From Pseudomonas sp. ABC1 (GTDB lineage: Bacteria > Pseudomonadota > Gammaproteobacteria > Pseudomonadales > Pseudomonadaceae), in NCBI RefSeq assembly GCF_013395055.1, contig NZ_CP058349.1, positions 2,106,001 to 2,170,000 on the forward strand: a DNA stretch of 64,000 bases, written 5' to 3'. Below are positions 26,175-35,502 of this stretch, piece by piece. The position numbers and the translations under genes are program-made. The notes under the pieces were generated by a model that ran no database searches, was not told where the DNA came from, and saw only the letters and a program-made list of their open reading frames with translations. The stretch's first letter is position 1. Each line of letters begins with the position of its first letter.

Positions 26175-27503
26175 ATGCCCCACGCAACCTGCTCGAAAAG
26201 ACTGCTGCCAGTCCTCGGCCTGAGCCTCGCCACGCTGTTCGCCAGCCAGTCCGCAACGGCCTACGAGCTTTATGCCGACGAAGACACCCACCTGAACGCC
26301 GACCTGCTGATGCTCTACGGATGGTTCAACAGCCGCAAGAACTACGACGGCACGCCCGGCGGCTCGAGCTGGCGCGAAGCGCAGATCCAGTATGGCCTGA
26401 GCGGCGACCAGCGGCTGGGCGCTGTCGGCACAGCCTACGGCAAACTCAACTGGACCAGCTCCGGCACCTGGGGCGATGGCGACGCATCCGGCGTAACCGA
26501 CGGCAGCGAGCGCACCACCAAGATCGAGGAAGCCTACCTGGGCTGGCGCTCGGGCAACCTGATCCCCGTGCTGGGCGAGGATGGCCTGGACTTCTCCTTC
26601 GGTCGCCAGGTCATCACCCTGGGCGACGGTTTCATCATCAATGACGACGGCCTCAACTTCGGCAAGGGTGTGGCCGGTGGTGAACTCAACCGTGGCGGCG
26701 GCTACTGGCTGGCGGCCCGCCATGCCTTCGACCGCACCGCCATGCTGCGCATCGGTGGCGAAGACGGCCTGCACGGCAGCCTGCTCTGGTTCAAGTCCGA
26801 CAACCGCGCCCAGGCCATGACCGAAATGGCCGCAGCCACCCTGGAGTACAGCGCCGCGCCCGGAACCCTCGGTTTCACCTGGCTGCACGGCCTGGGCGTG
26901 GACGATGACTACGCCAGCGCCTTCCAGAAAGAGCGTGACGGCATGAACGTCTACAGCCTGCGCGGTGCGGGTGACGCCGGCGTGGAAAACGCCAACTTCG
27001 CCTTCGAATACGCCTGGCAGGACAAGGACGCCGGCAGCGAGAACGCCTGGTACGCCGAGGCCGGCTACACCTTCGCCGAACTGCCCTGGTCACCGAACCT
27101 GACCTACCGCTACAGCCGCTACTCGAAAGACTGGGACTCGCTGTTCAACGGCTTCAACCGCGGCTACGGCACCTGGTTCCAGGGCGAAGTGGCCGCCAAC
27201 TACTCGGGGCCATTCAACACCAACAACGATGTCCATCACCTCGCCCTCAAGCTCAGCCCACGGGAAAACCTCACCCTCGGCGCGCTCTACTTCGACTTCA
27301 ATACCCTGCACACGCGCAACGCCCTGAACCTCGATGCCCGCGAGCTGGACCTGTACGTCGAATGGGCGGTCAGTGACCACCTGATCCTCAGCCCGCTGGT
27401 CGGCCTGTTCCAACCGAAGAAGGACGAGAACAGCGGCGGCAACCAGGTCGGCGGCAACGGCACCAACGTCTACAGCCAGTTCACCGTGATCATGCCGTTC
27501 TGA
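26175..27503 (+). CDS. Outer-membrane porin, alginate-export-domain-like
   Basis: This 442-residue protein has a signal peptide cleaved after ASQSATA, then a beta-barrel-like sequence with alternating aromatic residues. It contains IEEAYLGWRSG, FSFGRQVITLGDGFIIND and ends in ...FTVIMPF with a terminal Phe. The GRQ...LGDGFI motif is typical of AlgE/alginate_exp-type porins. It follows CAGGGAGAATCCACACC. In this block it would admit the aromatic amine through the outer membrane. Confidence 0.82.
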   Translation: MPHATCSKRLLPVLGLSLATLFASQSATAYELYADEDTHLNADLLMLYGWFNSRKNYDGTPGGSSWREAQIQYGLSGDQRLGAVGTAYGKLNWTSSGTWGDGDASGVTDGSERTTKIEEAYLGWRSGNLIPVLGEDGLDFSFGRQVITLGDGFIINDDGLNFGKGVAGGELNRGGGYWLAARHAFDRTAMLRIGGEDGLHGSLLWFKSDNRAQAMTEMAAATLEYSAAPGTLGFTWLHGLGVDDDYASAFQKERDGMNVYSLRGAGDAGVENANFAFEYAWQDKDAGSENAWYAEAGYTFAELPWSPNLTYRYSRYSKDWDSLFNGFNRGYGTWFQGEVAANYSGPFNTNNDVHHLALKLSPRENLTLGALYFDFNTLHTRNALNLDARELDLYVEWAVSDHLILSPLVGLFQPKKDENSGGNQVGGNGTNVYSQFTVIMPF

Positions 27504-27509
27504 TGCAAG

Positions 27510-27545
27510 CCGGCAGGCTGTCGCCTATAGGCCGACGGCCTGCCG
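27510..27545 (+). terminator. Long stem-loop after the porin gene
   Basis: CCGGCAGGC and GCCTGCCG pair, with inner GTCG/CGAC and CCTATAGG pairing, giving a long hairpin six bases after the porin stop. No T-run follows, so it may only weaken transcription into the dehydrogenase gene. Confidence 0.5.
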
Positions 27546-27641
27546 AGTCAAGAATGCCTGGCAGGCAGAGTCAAGCAGGTGGAATTGCACTGCTCTAGGC
27601 TCACCGGCCTATCGCATCGTGTCATAGACAGGAACCCGCCC

Positions 27642-29138
27642 ATGACGACTGCCCTGATCGAAACGCTGCCCAGCGTCGAAGCCTTCATCGCCCGAACCCA
27701 CAGCTCCTTCATCGATGGTCGGCAACAACCCTCCACCGGCGCGCGGCGCGATATCCACAACCCGGCCCGCGACAGCGTGCTGTCCAGCACCCTGCAAGCC
27801 GACCCGGAACAAGTAGAGGCCATCGTCCAGTCCTCCCGCCGCGCATTCAAGAGCGGCGTCTGGAGCGGCCTGAGCCCTGCCGAAAGGGAACGCATCCTGC
27901 TGCGCTTCGCCGACGTGGTCGAGGCCCATGGCGAGGAACTGGCCCAACTGGAAACCCTCAACCAGGGCAAATCCATCCACCTGGCCCGCGCCGTGGAAGT
28001 GGGCGCCTCCGTCAGCTACATGCGCTACATGGCCGGCTGGACCACCAAGATCGAAGGCCAGACCCTCGACGTGTCCATCCCGGTCCCGGCCGGCGCACGC
28101 TTCAATGCCTACACCCGGCGCGAGCCGGTCGGCGTGGTGGCAGGTATCGTGCCGTGGAACTTCCCGCTGATGATCGCCATCTGGAAGGTCATGCCGGCGC
28201 TGGCCAGCGGCTGCACCGTCATCATCAAGCCGGCCGACGAGACCCCGCTGACCGTGTTGCGCCTGGCCGAACTGGCGATCGAGGCCGGCATCCCCGCCGG
28301 AGTGTTCAACGTGCTGGTCGGCAAGGGCTCGGAAGCGGGTGCCGCGCTGGTCGCGCACCCGTTGGTGAACAAGGTGTCCTTCACTGGCTCCACCCCGGTG
28401 GGCAAACAGGTCGGCATCGCCGCGCTGGACAACATGACCCGCTTCACCCTGGAGCTGGGCGGCAAGAACCCGATGCTGGTGCTCGACGATGCCGACATCG
28501 AAAAAGCCGTGGCTGGCGCCATCGGCGGCGGTCTGCTCAACCAGGGCCAGGTCTGCGCTGCGGCCTCGCGCCTGTATGTGCAACGCAGCCGCTACAAGGA
28601 CTTCCTCGAAGCCCTGAGCACGGCGGTGGCTGACCTCAAGGTCGGCGCCGGGATGGACCCCCAGGCGCAGATCAACGCCCTGGTCTCGCGCAAGCAGCAG
28701 GACAGTGTGCTGCGCTACCTGGACATCGCCCGCCGCGAGGGCGCGCAATTCTGCACCGGTGGCGACAAACCCGACCTGCCCGGCTACTTCGTGCAACCCA
28801 CCGTACTGGGCAATGTCGAGCAGGGCATGACCAGTGCACGGGAAGAAATCTTCGGGCCAGTGCTGTCGGTACTGCCCTACGACGACCTGGAGCAGGCGCT
28901 GGCAATGGCCAACGACAGCCACTATGGGCTGGCCGCCAGTATCTGGAGCAACGACCTCGGTCGCGTGATGGACCTGATCCCGCGCATCGAAGCGGGCACC
29001 GTCTGGGTCAACAACCACGTTCCCCTGGACCCCAACCTGCCCTTCGGCGGCTACAAGCAGTCGGGCATGGGCCGCGAATTCGGTCGCGCCGCGATCGAAG
29101 GCTTCACCGAAAGCAAATCGGTGTGCATCACCTACTGA
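27642..29138 (+). CDS. feaB: Aromatic aldehyde dehydrogenase, FeaB-like
   Basis: This 498-residue aldehyde dehydrogenase has the same length as E. coli FeaB (phenylacetaldehyde dehydrogenase, 499). Catalytic Cys305 (GQVCAAASR) and Glu271 (ELGGKNP) are 34 residues apart. TRREPVGVVAGIVPWNFP also matches FeaB. It would oxidise (4-hydroxy)phenylacetaldehyde from amine oxidation to the arylacetic acid, which the hpa pathway can use after hydroxylation. The ATG follows CAGGAACCCGCC. In P. putida U the comparable gene is a tyn gene. Confidence 0.87.
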   Translation: MTTALIETLPSVEAFIARTHSSFIDGRQQPSTGARRDIHNPARDSVLSSTLQADPEQVEAIVQSSRRAFKSGVWSGLSPAERERILLRFADVVEAHGEELAQLETLNQGKSIHLARAVEVGASVSYMRYMAGWTTKIEGQTLDVSIPVPAGARFNAYTRREPVGVVAGIVPWNFPLMIAIWKVMPALASGCTVIIKPADETPLTVLRLAELAIEAGIPAGVFNVLVGKGSEAGAALVAHPLVNKVSFTGSTPVGKQVGIAALDNMTRFTLELGGKNPMLVLDDADIEKAVAGAIGGGLLNQGQVCAAASRLYVQRSRYKDFLEALSTAVADLKVGAGMDPQAQINALVSRKQQDSVLRYLDIARREGAQFCTGGDKPDLPGYFVQPTVLGNVEQGMTSAREEIFGPVLSVLPYDDLEQALAMANDSHYGLAASIWSNDLGRVMDLIPRIEAGTVWVNNHVPLDPNLPFGGYKQSGMGREFGRAAIEGFTESKSVCITY

Positions 29139-29218
29139 AGAAATGACCCTGTTCGCGGTTTCGTCGGCACGGGCCGGCGCAGCCGGAACGGATGATCGAA
29201 CCCAAGGCTGACGACAGA

Positions 29219-30352
29219 ATGTCCACCCATATCGACTTCATCTACCTTTCCGAACCCGACATGATCCGCGCCGGCGTGACGGACATGCCGTCCTGCGTCG
29301 ACACCATGGAGGAAATGTTCGGCCTGCTCTACCACGGCGACTACCGCATGGCCGGGCCGAACAACGACTCCCACGGCGCCATGATCACCTTCCCGGCCGA
29401 CTCCCCCTTTCCCAAGATGCCCAGGCCTACCGCGGACCGGCGCATGATGGCGATGCCGGCCTACCTCGGCGGCAACTTCCATACCGCAGGCGTGAAGTGG
29501 TACGGCTCCAATATCGCCAACCGCGAAAGGGGGCTGCCCCGCTCGGTGCTGATGTTCACCCTCAGCGATGCCGACACCGGCGCCCCGCTGGCCTATATGT
29601 CGGCGAACCTACTGTCGGCCTACCGCACCGGCGCCGTGCCCGGCGTCGGCGCGCGCTACCTGGCGCGCAAGGACTCGCGGGTCATCGGCCTGGTCGGCCC
29701 CGGCGTCATGGGACGTACCTCGGTGGCCGCCTTCATCGCCGCCTGTCCCGGCATCGACACCATCAAGGTCAAGGGGCGCGGGCGCAAGAGCCTCGACGAG
29801 TTCAAGAGCTGGGTCAACGAACACTACCCGCAGGTCACCCGCATCATCGAGGTGGACAGCCTCGAAGCGGTGGTGCGCGACTCGGATATCGTCACCTACT
29901 GCAACTCCGGCGAGGTCGGCGACCCGTCGAGCTACCCCATCGTCCGTCGCGAATGGGTCAAGCCCGGCGCCTTCCTCGCCATGCCCGCCCTCTGCCAGAT
30001 CGACGAAGGCATGGAGCGGGCGGACGTGCGCAAAGTCCTCGACAACACCGGCCTCTACCATGCCTGGTACGAGGAAGTACCCAAGCCCGCCCACCAGTAC
30101 ATCCCGATCATCGGCGTGTACTTCATGGACATGATCGCCGCCGGCACGCTGCAACCCGAACAACTGGAAGACATCGGCAAGATCGTCGCCGGCGAGGCGC
30201 CGGGCCGCCAGAACGACGAGGAGATCATCATCATGTCCGTCGGCGGCATGCCGGTCGAGGACGTCGCCTGGGGCACCATGATCTATCGCAACGCCGTGCA
30301 GCGCGGCATCGGCGTCAGCCTGAACCTCTGGGAAACCCCCGCACTGCGCTGA
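29219..30352 (+). CDS. tynB: Ornithine-cyclodeaminase-fold protein, tyramine-oxidase subunit B-like
   Basis: This 377-residue protein has the OCD/mu-crystallin fold: GVKWYGSNIANRERGLPRSV, MSANLLSAYRTGAVPGVGAR (substrate lysine region) and the Rossmann motif IGLVGPGVMGRTSVAAF. Homologues next to FAD amine oxidases and RidA proteins are annotated as tyramine oxidase subunit B. NAD-dependent imine chemistry on the amine substrate is plausible, but its exact part in the complex is not known. An in-frame ATG at 29192 is an alternative start. Confidence 0.78.
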   Translation: MSTHIDFIYLSEPDMIRAGVTDMPSCVDTMEEMFGLLYHGDYRMAGPNNDSHGAMITFPADSPFPKMPRPTADRRMMAMPAYLGGNFHTAGVKWYGSNIANRERGLPRSVLMFTLSDADTGAPLAYMSANLLSAYRTGAVPGVGARYLARKDSRVIGLVGPGVMGRTSVAAFIAACPGIDTIKVKGRGRKSLDEFKSWVNEHYPQVTRIIEVDSLEAVVRDSDIVTYCNSGEVGDPSSYPIVRREWVKPGAFLAMPALCQIDEGMERADVRKVLDNTGLYHAWYEEVPKPAHQYIPIIGVYFMDMIAAGTLQPEQLEDIGKIVAGEAPGRQNDEEIIIMSVGGMPVEDVAWGTMIYRNAVQRGIGVSLNLWETPALR

Positions 30353-30415
30353 CCGCTCCCCCGGCATGCCGCGCATCCGGCATGCCCGCCACGCCATTGC
30401 CTGGAGGCAAACGCC

Positions 30416-30838
30416 ATGACCGTCATCACCAAGGTAAAGACCGGTTCCATCCTCGAAGAAAAAGCCAGCTACTCGCGCATCGTCGCCGTGGACAACTGGA
30501 TCTACGTTTCCAATACCGCCGGGCGCAACCCGCAGACCAGGCAAATCCCGGAAGACCTGATCGAGCAGACGCGCCAGGTCTTCGACAATATCGAGAACGC
30601 CCTGAAAGCCGTCGATGCCAGCCTGGCCGACGTGGTCTTCTCGCGGGTATTCATCCAGGACCCGGCCGACGTACCCGCCGTCATGGACTTCATCGGCGAG
30701 AAATTCCGTGGCGTCGACCCGGCCACCACCGTCACCTGTCCGCCCCTCGGCTCGACCACCTACAAGGTCGAGCTGGAAGTCACCGCCTACCGGGGCGCCG
30801 CCCAGGCCGAGGTACGGAAAATCACCCTGGCGCCCTGA
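30416..30838 (+). CDS. RidA-family enamine/imine deaminase
   Basis: This 140-residue RidA/YjgF protein has SYSRIVAVDNWIYVSNTAG, QTRQVFDNIENALKAVDASL and the conserved C-terminal CPPLGSTTYKVELEVTAY. RidA proteins hydrolyse reactive imines. Between an amine oxidase and its partner subunit, it would convert the imine product to aldehyde and ammonia. It starts behind CTGGAGGCAAACGCC, 63 bases after the OCD-type gene. Confidence 0.87.
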   Translation: MTVITKVKTGSILEEKASYSRIVAVDNWIYVSNTAGRNPQTRQIPEDLIEQTRQVFDNIENALKAVDASLADVVFSRVFIQDPADVPAVMDFIGEKFRGVDPATTVTCPPLGSTTYKVELEVTAYRGAAQAEVRKITLAP

Positions 30839-30865
30839 ACCGGACGCGACTCGAGGAAACGCCCC

Positions 30866-32158
30866 ATGGCACCGCGCACCACACCCGTGGAAACCTCCAC
30901 CCACATTCCCAACGCCACCACCGTCGTCATCATCGGCGGCGGCATCGTCGGCCTGACGGCGGCGCTGACGCTGGCCGAACGCAACATCCCGGTGGTCCTG
31001 CTGGAGAAGGGCCGGCTCGCCGGAGAGCAGTCTTCGCGCAACCTGGGCTGGGCACGCAAGACCAGCCGCCTGGCCGAAGACATTCCACTGGCCAGGGCCG
31101 CCGACCGCCTCTGGAGCGAACTGCCCGAGCGCACCGGCAGTGACGTGGGCTACCGCCAAGCGGGCATCATGTTCATCGCCCGCAACGAAGCCCAGATGGC
31201 CATGCACGAGAACTGGCTGAAATCCGTCGCCCACCTCGACCTGGACTCCCGCCTGCTCGGCGCGAAGGACATCGACGACCTGGTGCCGGGCGGCAAGGGT
31301 CAGTGGCTCGGCGGCATCCACACACCCTCGGACGGCCGTGCCGAACCCAGCCTCGCCGCCAGCGCCATCGCCAGGGCGGCACTGGCCAAGGGCGCCGTCA
31401 TCGTCGAGCACTGCGCAGTGCGCACCCTCTCCACCAGCGGCGGCAAGGTCAGCGGCGTGGTCACGGAAAGGGGCGAGATCCGTTGCGAACAGGTACTGCT
31501 GGCCGGCGGCCTGTGGTCCCGGCGCTTCCTAGGCAACCTCAGCATCGCCTTGCCGACCCTGCCGCTGATCTGCTCCGTACTGCGCACGCGCCCCATGCAG
31601 GGGCCGACGGAAATCGCCGTGGGTGCGCCGGACTTTTCCTTCCGCAAACATCAGGATGGTGGCTTCGTCATCACCCAGCGCGGGGCGCTGGACGCGCCCC
31701 TGACCCTGGACCATGCCCTGATCGGCATGCGCTACCTGGGCCAGTTGAAGGCCGGCCGCGACAGCCTGCGCATTGGCCTGGGACGCTACTCCTTCGACGA
31801 CCTGAAACTGTCCCGGCGCTGGAGTGCCGACAGCGTCACGCCCTTCGAGCACGTCCGCACCCTGGACCCCAAAGCCAATCCGGCCCTCAACACCGAGGCC
31901 ATGAACAACCTCAAGGCAGCCTGGCCCGCCTTCGCCCAGGCCGAGATCGAAGAAGCCTGGGCCGGAGTGATCGACGTCACACCGGACTCCAACCCGGTGA
32001 TCGGCCCCGTCGCGCAACTGCCCGGCCTGACCCTGGCCACCGGTTTTTCCGGTCACGGCTTCGGCACAGCCCCCGCCGCCGGACAACTGGCGGCTGACCT
32101 CGTCACGGGGCAGCCACCGCTGGTCGACCCGACGCCGTATCGCTTCGATCGGTTATAA
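30866..32158 (+). CDS. tynA: FAD-dependent amine oxidoreductase, tyramine-oxidase-like
   Basis: This 430-residue DAO-family flavoprotein has VVIIGGGIVGLTAALTLAER (residues 20-39), SSRNLGWARKTSRL, and the C-terminal LATGFSGHGFGTAPAAGQLA. It begins 27 bases after ridA, behind CGAGGAAACGCCCC, and completes the dehydrogenase-OCD-RidA-oxidase operon. It would oxidise tyramine, dopamine or a related amine, passing an imine to RidA. The substrate is inferred from the neighbours. Confidence 0.82.
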   Translation: MAPRTTPVETSTHIPNATTVVIIGGGIVGLTAALTLAERNIPVVLLEKGRLAGEQSSRNLGWARKTSRLAEDIPLARAADRLWSELPERTGSDVGYRQAGIMFIARNEAQMAMHENWLKSVAHLDLDSRLLGAKDIDDLVPGGKGQWLGGIHTPSDGRAEPSLAASAIARAALAKGAVIVEHCAVRTLSTSGGKVSGVVTERGEIRCEQVLLAGGLWSRRFLGNLSIALPTLPLICSVLRTRPMQGPTEIAVGAPDFSFRKHQDGGFVITQRGALDAPLTLDHALIGMRYLGQLKAGRDSLRIGLGRYSFDDLKLSRRWSADSVTPFEHVRTLDPKANPALNTEAMNNLKAAWPAFAQAEIEEAWAGVIDVTPDSNPVIGPVAQLPGLTLATGFSGHGFGTAPAAGQLAADLVTGQPPLVDPTPYRFDRL

Positions 32159-32174
32159 GCCCCCTGCATGGTAT

Positions 32175-32200
32175 GCGCACCGGCCTTGCGCCGGTTGCGC
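32175..32200 (+). repeat. Hairpin between convergent genes
   Basis: GCGCACCGGC and GCCGGTTGCGC pair around CTTGC, between the oxidoreductase stop and the convergent VOC gene. It could act as a bidirectional 3' end, but there is no T-run. Confidence 0.35.
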
Positions 32201-32265
32201 CCGCCCATCTCATCCCGGACCGGATAGCCACCGCCATTACGAAAAGCGCATCCACTCACGCGGAT

Positions 32266-32694
32266 TCAGAAGGTAATCGACACGGAGGCCGAACTTCGCA
32301 TCGCTTCTCCGTGATAGACCGCCTCAATATTATTGCCATCTGGATCGACAACGAAGGCCGCGTAGTAGCCAGGATGGTAGACGCGCTCCCCAGGAGCACC
32401 ATTGTCCTTGCCACCATGCGCGAGTGCGGCCTGGTAGAAATTGTCGACCATCGTGCGGTCTTGTGCCTGGAATGCCAGGTGGTGACGCCCGGTCAACACC
32501 CCCAGCGCCGAAGGGCTGTCAACGGCGGTCACGAACAGCTCATCCGCCCAGAAATACCCATCACCCGTACCGCCCATCGGGACGTTGAGAGCAGCAAGAA
32601 TAGCGGTGTAGAAGTCCTGGCTGGCAGAAAGGTCTTGCACTACCAGTTGAATATGGTCGATCAGGCGACCCCGGTGCAGTTCTTGGGTTTCCAT
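32266..32694 (-). CDS. VOC/glyoxalase-superfamily protein
   Basis: This 142-residue protein of the vicinal oxygen chelate fold has IDHIQLVVQDLSASQDFYTA near the start, GRHHLAFQAQDRTMVDNFY and AAFVVDPDGNNIEAVYHG at the end, giving the usual His...Glu metal ligands. Members act in glyoxal detoxification, ring cleavage or antibiotic resistance; the substrate cannot be told here. The start ATG gives the normal size; the open frame extends upstream into the next gene. Confidence 0.85.
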   Translation of the reverse strand: METQELHRGRLIDHIQLVVQDLSASQDFYTAILAALNVPMGGTGDGYFWADELFVTAVDSPSALGVLTGRHHLAFQAQDRTMVDNFYQAALAHGGKDNGAPGERVYHPGYYAAFVVDPDGNNIEAVYHGEAMRSSASVSITF

Positions 32695-32767
32695 AAAACA
32701 CTCTTTAGTGATGATTGCAGCACCCCAAGCGCTGCACAGCGGGATGCTTGAACATTCCTCAGGGTTC

Positions 32768-33166
32768 TCACGCGCGCCCGGGTTGCCATTCCGGGTATGC
32801 CGGAACGCCTTCATATTCAAGCCATGGAACATCATGAGAGGTCCAGATGTGTGCTTGTGGAATGACGTCCGGATCGTCATCAAGCGTTGCCACACGGACA
32901 ATTACATGTGTTTGAACAGGCCGTTCGGCCACCAGATGAGAGCCACAAACCGAACAGAAATGCCTCAACTTACCTGGCGATGACTCAAAGGTGGAAAGCC
33001 TGTCCAGGCCTTTCAACCAACGAAAATTCATTCGTTGTACTCCGGCGCTTGAGCAGGCCAGGGCGGCATGAGCCTTACGGCACGTCTTACAGTGACAATG
33101 CCCGATAGGCATATCAATCGAGTCGATTTCGTACTCAACCGCACCACACAAACAACTGCCTTTCAT
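32768..33166 (-). CDS. GFA/CENP-V-family zinc protein
   Basis: This 132-residue protein shows the GFA zinc-ligand pattern: GSCLCGAVEYEI, GHCHCKTCRKAH, and FCSVCGSHL. These proteins include glutathione-dependent formaldehyde-activating enzyme, though most have unknown substrates. The ATG is preceded by CGGAGGGGAA, a strong ribosome site. It is an intact minus-strand gene, 73 bases upstream of the VOC gene. Confidence 0.85.
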   Translation of the reverse strand: MKGSCLCGAVEYEIDSIDMPIGHCHCKTCRKAHAALACSSAGVQRMNFRWLKGLDRLSTFESSPGKLRHFCSVCGSHLVAERPVQTHVIVRVATLDDDPDVIPQAHIWTSHDVPWLEYEGVPAYPEWQPGRA

Positions 33167-33269
33167 TTCCCCTCCGAAAACGCTTCGTAAACCCACCCAC
33201 CACTTACCTTCGAATCGATGACGATGGGAAACCACTCGATGGCCGAACGACGCTGCCTTTCATGAATGA

Positions 33270-33587
33270 TCATGACCCCGATACCGCAAGATGGCGTTCC
33301 CGCAGGAAAAGAAAGAGCGGCAATGCCAATGAAGGACCAACCATCAGGCAGGACAGCGGCAACCATACTCGACGCATTGCCAGCCTGCGGCTTTCCACAA
33401 TGACGAATACAGCCACCACAACGCCCGAAACGAACACATCCGCCCAGGCGAATGCCGCGATATGGCCTGAAGTAGCCTGCTGCAACAGTAACGGCACGTT
33501 GAGGCCCTGTGCAGAGAGCCATGGAACAAACTGGGACAGAGGCAAAGCCGTTCCAGCAATGCAAAGAAGAAGGTAGATGATCTGCAC
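33270..33587 (-). CDS. DUF2834-like small membrane protein
   Basis: This 105-residue protein uses a GTG start behind TAGGAGAGAGC. It has three hydrophobic segments (IYLLLCIAGTALPL, ADVFVSGVVVAVFVIV, LPLSCLMVGPSLALPLFLFL) and the SQFVPWL motif of the DUF2834 group. An inner-membrane protein of unknown function. It is 103 bases upstream of the GFA gene. Confidence 0.75.
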   Translation of the reverse strand: MQIIYLLLCIAGTALPLSQFVPWLSAQGLNVPLLLQQATSGHIAAFAWADVFVSGVVVAVFVIVESRRLAMRRVWLPLSCLMVGPSLALPLFLFLRERHLAVSGS

Positions 33588-33679
33588 GCTCTCTCCTACG
33601 GGACCGACGCTTGACTAACAAGCCAGCACTGCCGGCTCCGAATGGGCATGACCTTGGGGTATGCCCTCTCCAGAGAATT

Positions 33680-33757
33680 GATTATCCCGACGAGACAGGA
33701 GCCGCCGAAGTCGAGGCGTTTCTTGCCGATCTGGCCACCCGCAGCACCGAGCAATAA
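33680..33757 (+). pseudogene. Possible remnant of a tyrosine-recombinase (integrase) gene
   Basis: One frame reads YPDETGAAEVEAFLADLATR, which closely resembles the N-terminal SAM-like domain of integron-type integrases (the usual pattern is H-P-x-x-M-GAxEVEAFLxxLA). It stops after 25 codons and no catalytic domain follows. No start or ribosome site is seen. It may mark an old integration event next to the core block. Confidence 0.45.
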
Positions 33758-33768
33758 CCCTGCTGCCC

Positions 33769-34089
33769 TCACTGCGCGGGCGTCTGCCGCTCCAGCTTGC
33801 GCAGGAACACCGTCATCTCCTTGAACGCCTGCTTGTCGCCCTTCGCTTCGGCGGCTTGCAGGCCCTGGTTCCAGGCGTCCCTGGCGCCCGCCAGGTCGCC
33901 TTCGGCCTGCAAGGCCTTGCCGAGCAGTTTCCAGGCGGCGGAATAGCCGGAGTCCTGCTCGACGCAGCGGCGCAGGTGTTCGGCGGCGCGTGTCGCATCG
34001 CCGGCATCCAGGTAGCCCTTGCCCAGGCCAAAGCGCAGCATGGCGTTATCCATGCCCTTGGCGAGCATCTTTTCCAGCGATTCCAGCAT
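33769..34089 (-). CDS. Small tetratricopeptide-repeat protein
   Basis: This 106-residue protein consists of helical repeats: LRFGLGKGYLDAGDATRAAE, AAWKLLGKALQAEGDLAGAR, and DKQAFKEMTVFLRKLE. TPR units mediate protein contacts. The ATG is used because AAGGAGGCCGTC precedes it; a TTG five codons upstream is less likely. It lies 25 bases downstream of trkA on the same strand and may be part of that transcript. No signal peptide. Confidence 0.85.
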   Translation of the reverse strand: MLESLEKMLAKGMDNAMLRFGLGKGYLDAGDATRAAEHLRRCVEQDSGYSAAWKLLGKALQAEGDLAGARDAWNQGLQAAEAKGDKQAFKEMTVFLRKLERQTPAQ

Positions 34090-34114
34090 GACGGCCTCCT
34101 TCAAGTGAAATGGC

Positions 34115-35488
34115 TCAGAAGAACGTCAGCCCGGCCTGGAACAACCGCTCCACATCGCGGATATGCTTCTTGTCCACCAGGAACAGGATCACATGGTCGC
34201 CGGACTCGATCACGGTGTCGTCATGGGCGATCAGTACCTGCTCATCACGGATCACCGCGCCGATGGTGGTTCCTGGTGGCAGGCCGATCTTCTCGATGGC
34301 GCGGCCCACCACCTTGCTCGAACGGGAGTCGCCGTGGGCCACCACTTCGATGGCCTCGGCGGCACCCCGGCGCAGCGAGTGGGCGCTGACGATATCGCCC
34401 CGGCGCACGTGGGTCAGCAGGGTGCCGATGGTCGCCAATTGAGGGCTGATGGCGATGTCGATCTCACCGCCCTGCACCAGGTCGACATAGGCCGGGTTGT
34501 TGATGATGCACATCACCTTGCGCGCGCCCAGGCGCTTGGCCAGCAGCGAGGACATGATATTGGCCTCGTCGTCGTTGGTCAGCGCGAGGAATACGTCGGC
34601 ATCGTTGATGTTTTCCTCGATCAGCAGGTCGCGGTCGGACGAGCTGCCCTGGAGGATGATGGTGTTGTCGAGGGTGTCCGACAGGTAGCGGCAGCGGGCC
34701 GGGTTGGCCTCGATGATCTTCACCTGGTAGCGGTGCTCGATGGCCTCGGCCAGGCGCTCGCCGATATGCCCGCCGCCGGCGATGACGATGCGCCGGTAGT
34801 TGTCGTCGAGGCGGCGCATCTCGCCCATTACCGCGCGGATATCGGCCTTGGCGGCGATGAAGAAGACCTCGTCGTCGGCCTCGATCACCGTGTCGCCCTT
34901 GGGCAGGATCGGCTGGTTGCGGCGGAAGATCGCCGCCACCCGCGTATCGACGTTGGGCATGTGCTTGCGGATCTGTTGCAGTTCCTGCCCCACCAGCGGC
35001 CCGCCGTAGTAGGCGCGCACCGCCACCAGTTGCGCCTTGCCGGCGGCGAAGTCGATCACCTGCAGCGAGCCGGGGTGCTCGATCAGGCGCTTGATGTAGT
35101 TGGTCACCACCTGTTCCGGGCTGATCAGCACGTCCACCGGGATCGCCTCGTTGCCGAACAGGTCGGGACGCATCAGGTACACCGACTCGCGCACCCGGGC
35201 GATCTTGGTCGGCGTGTGGAACAGGCTGTAGGCCACCTGGCAGGCGACCATGTTGGTTTCGTCGCTGTTGGTCACCGCCACCAGCATGTCGGCATCGTCG
35301 GCGCCAGCCTGGCGCAGCACCGAAGGAAAGGAACCGCGCCCCTGGATGGTGCGGATATCGAGGCGGTCACCCAGGTCGCGCAGGCGGTCGCCGTCGGTGT
35401 CGACCACGGTGATGTCATTGGCCTCGCTGGCCAGGTGCTCGGCCAGCGTGCCGCCGACCTGGCCAGCCCCGAGAATGATGATTTTCAT
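34115..35488 (-). CDS. trkA: TrkA, NAD-binding subunit of the Trk potassium uptake system
   Basis: This 457-residue protein has two tandem RCK modules: N-terminal [18 protein letters not shown] and a second Rossmann motif [20 protein letters not shown] near residue 235, each followed by a TrkA_C domain. It is a peripheral regulator that gates TrkH/TrkG K+ channels according to NADH/ATP. Length matches the family. It follows rsmB, with 14 bases between, in the order rsmB-trkA known in Pseudomonas and E. coli. Confidence 0.96.
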   Translation of the reverse strand: MKIIILGAGQVGGTLAEHLASEANDITVVDTDGDRLRDLGDRLDIRTIQGRGSFPSVLRQAGADDADMLVAVTNSDETNMVACQVAYSLFHTPTKIARVRESVYLMRPDLFGNEAIPVDVLISPEQVVTNYIKRLIEHPGSLQVIDFAAGKAQLVAVRAYYGGPLVGQELQQIRKHMPNVDTRVAAIFRRNQPILPKGDTVIEADDEVFFIAAKADIRAVMGEMRRLDDNYRRIVIAGGGHIGERLAEAIEHRYQVKIIEANPARCRYLSDTLDNTIILQGSSSDRDLLIEENINDADVFLALTNDDEANIMSSLLAKRLGARKVMCIINNPAYVDLVQGGEIDIAISPQLATIGTLLTHVRRGDIVSAHSLRRGAAEAIEVVAHGDSRSSKVVGRAIEKIGLPPGTTIGAVIRDEQVLIAHDDTVIESGDHVILFLVDKKHIRDVERLFQAGLTFF

Positions 35489-35502
35489 GGACTCAGTTCC
35501 TC

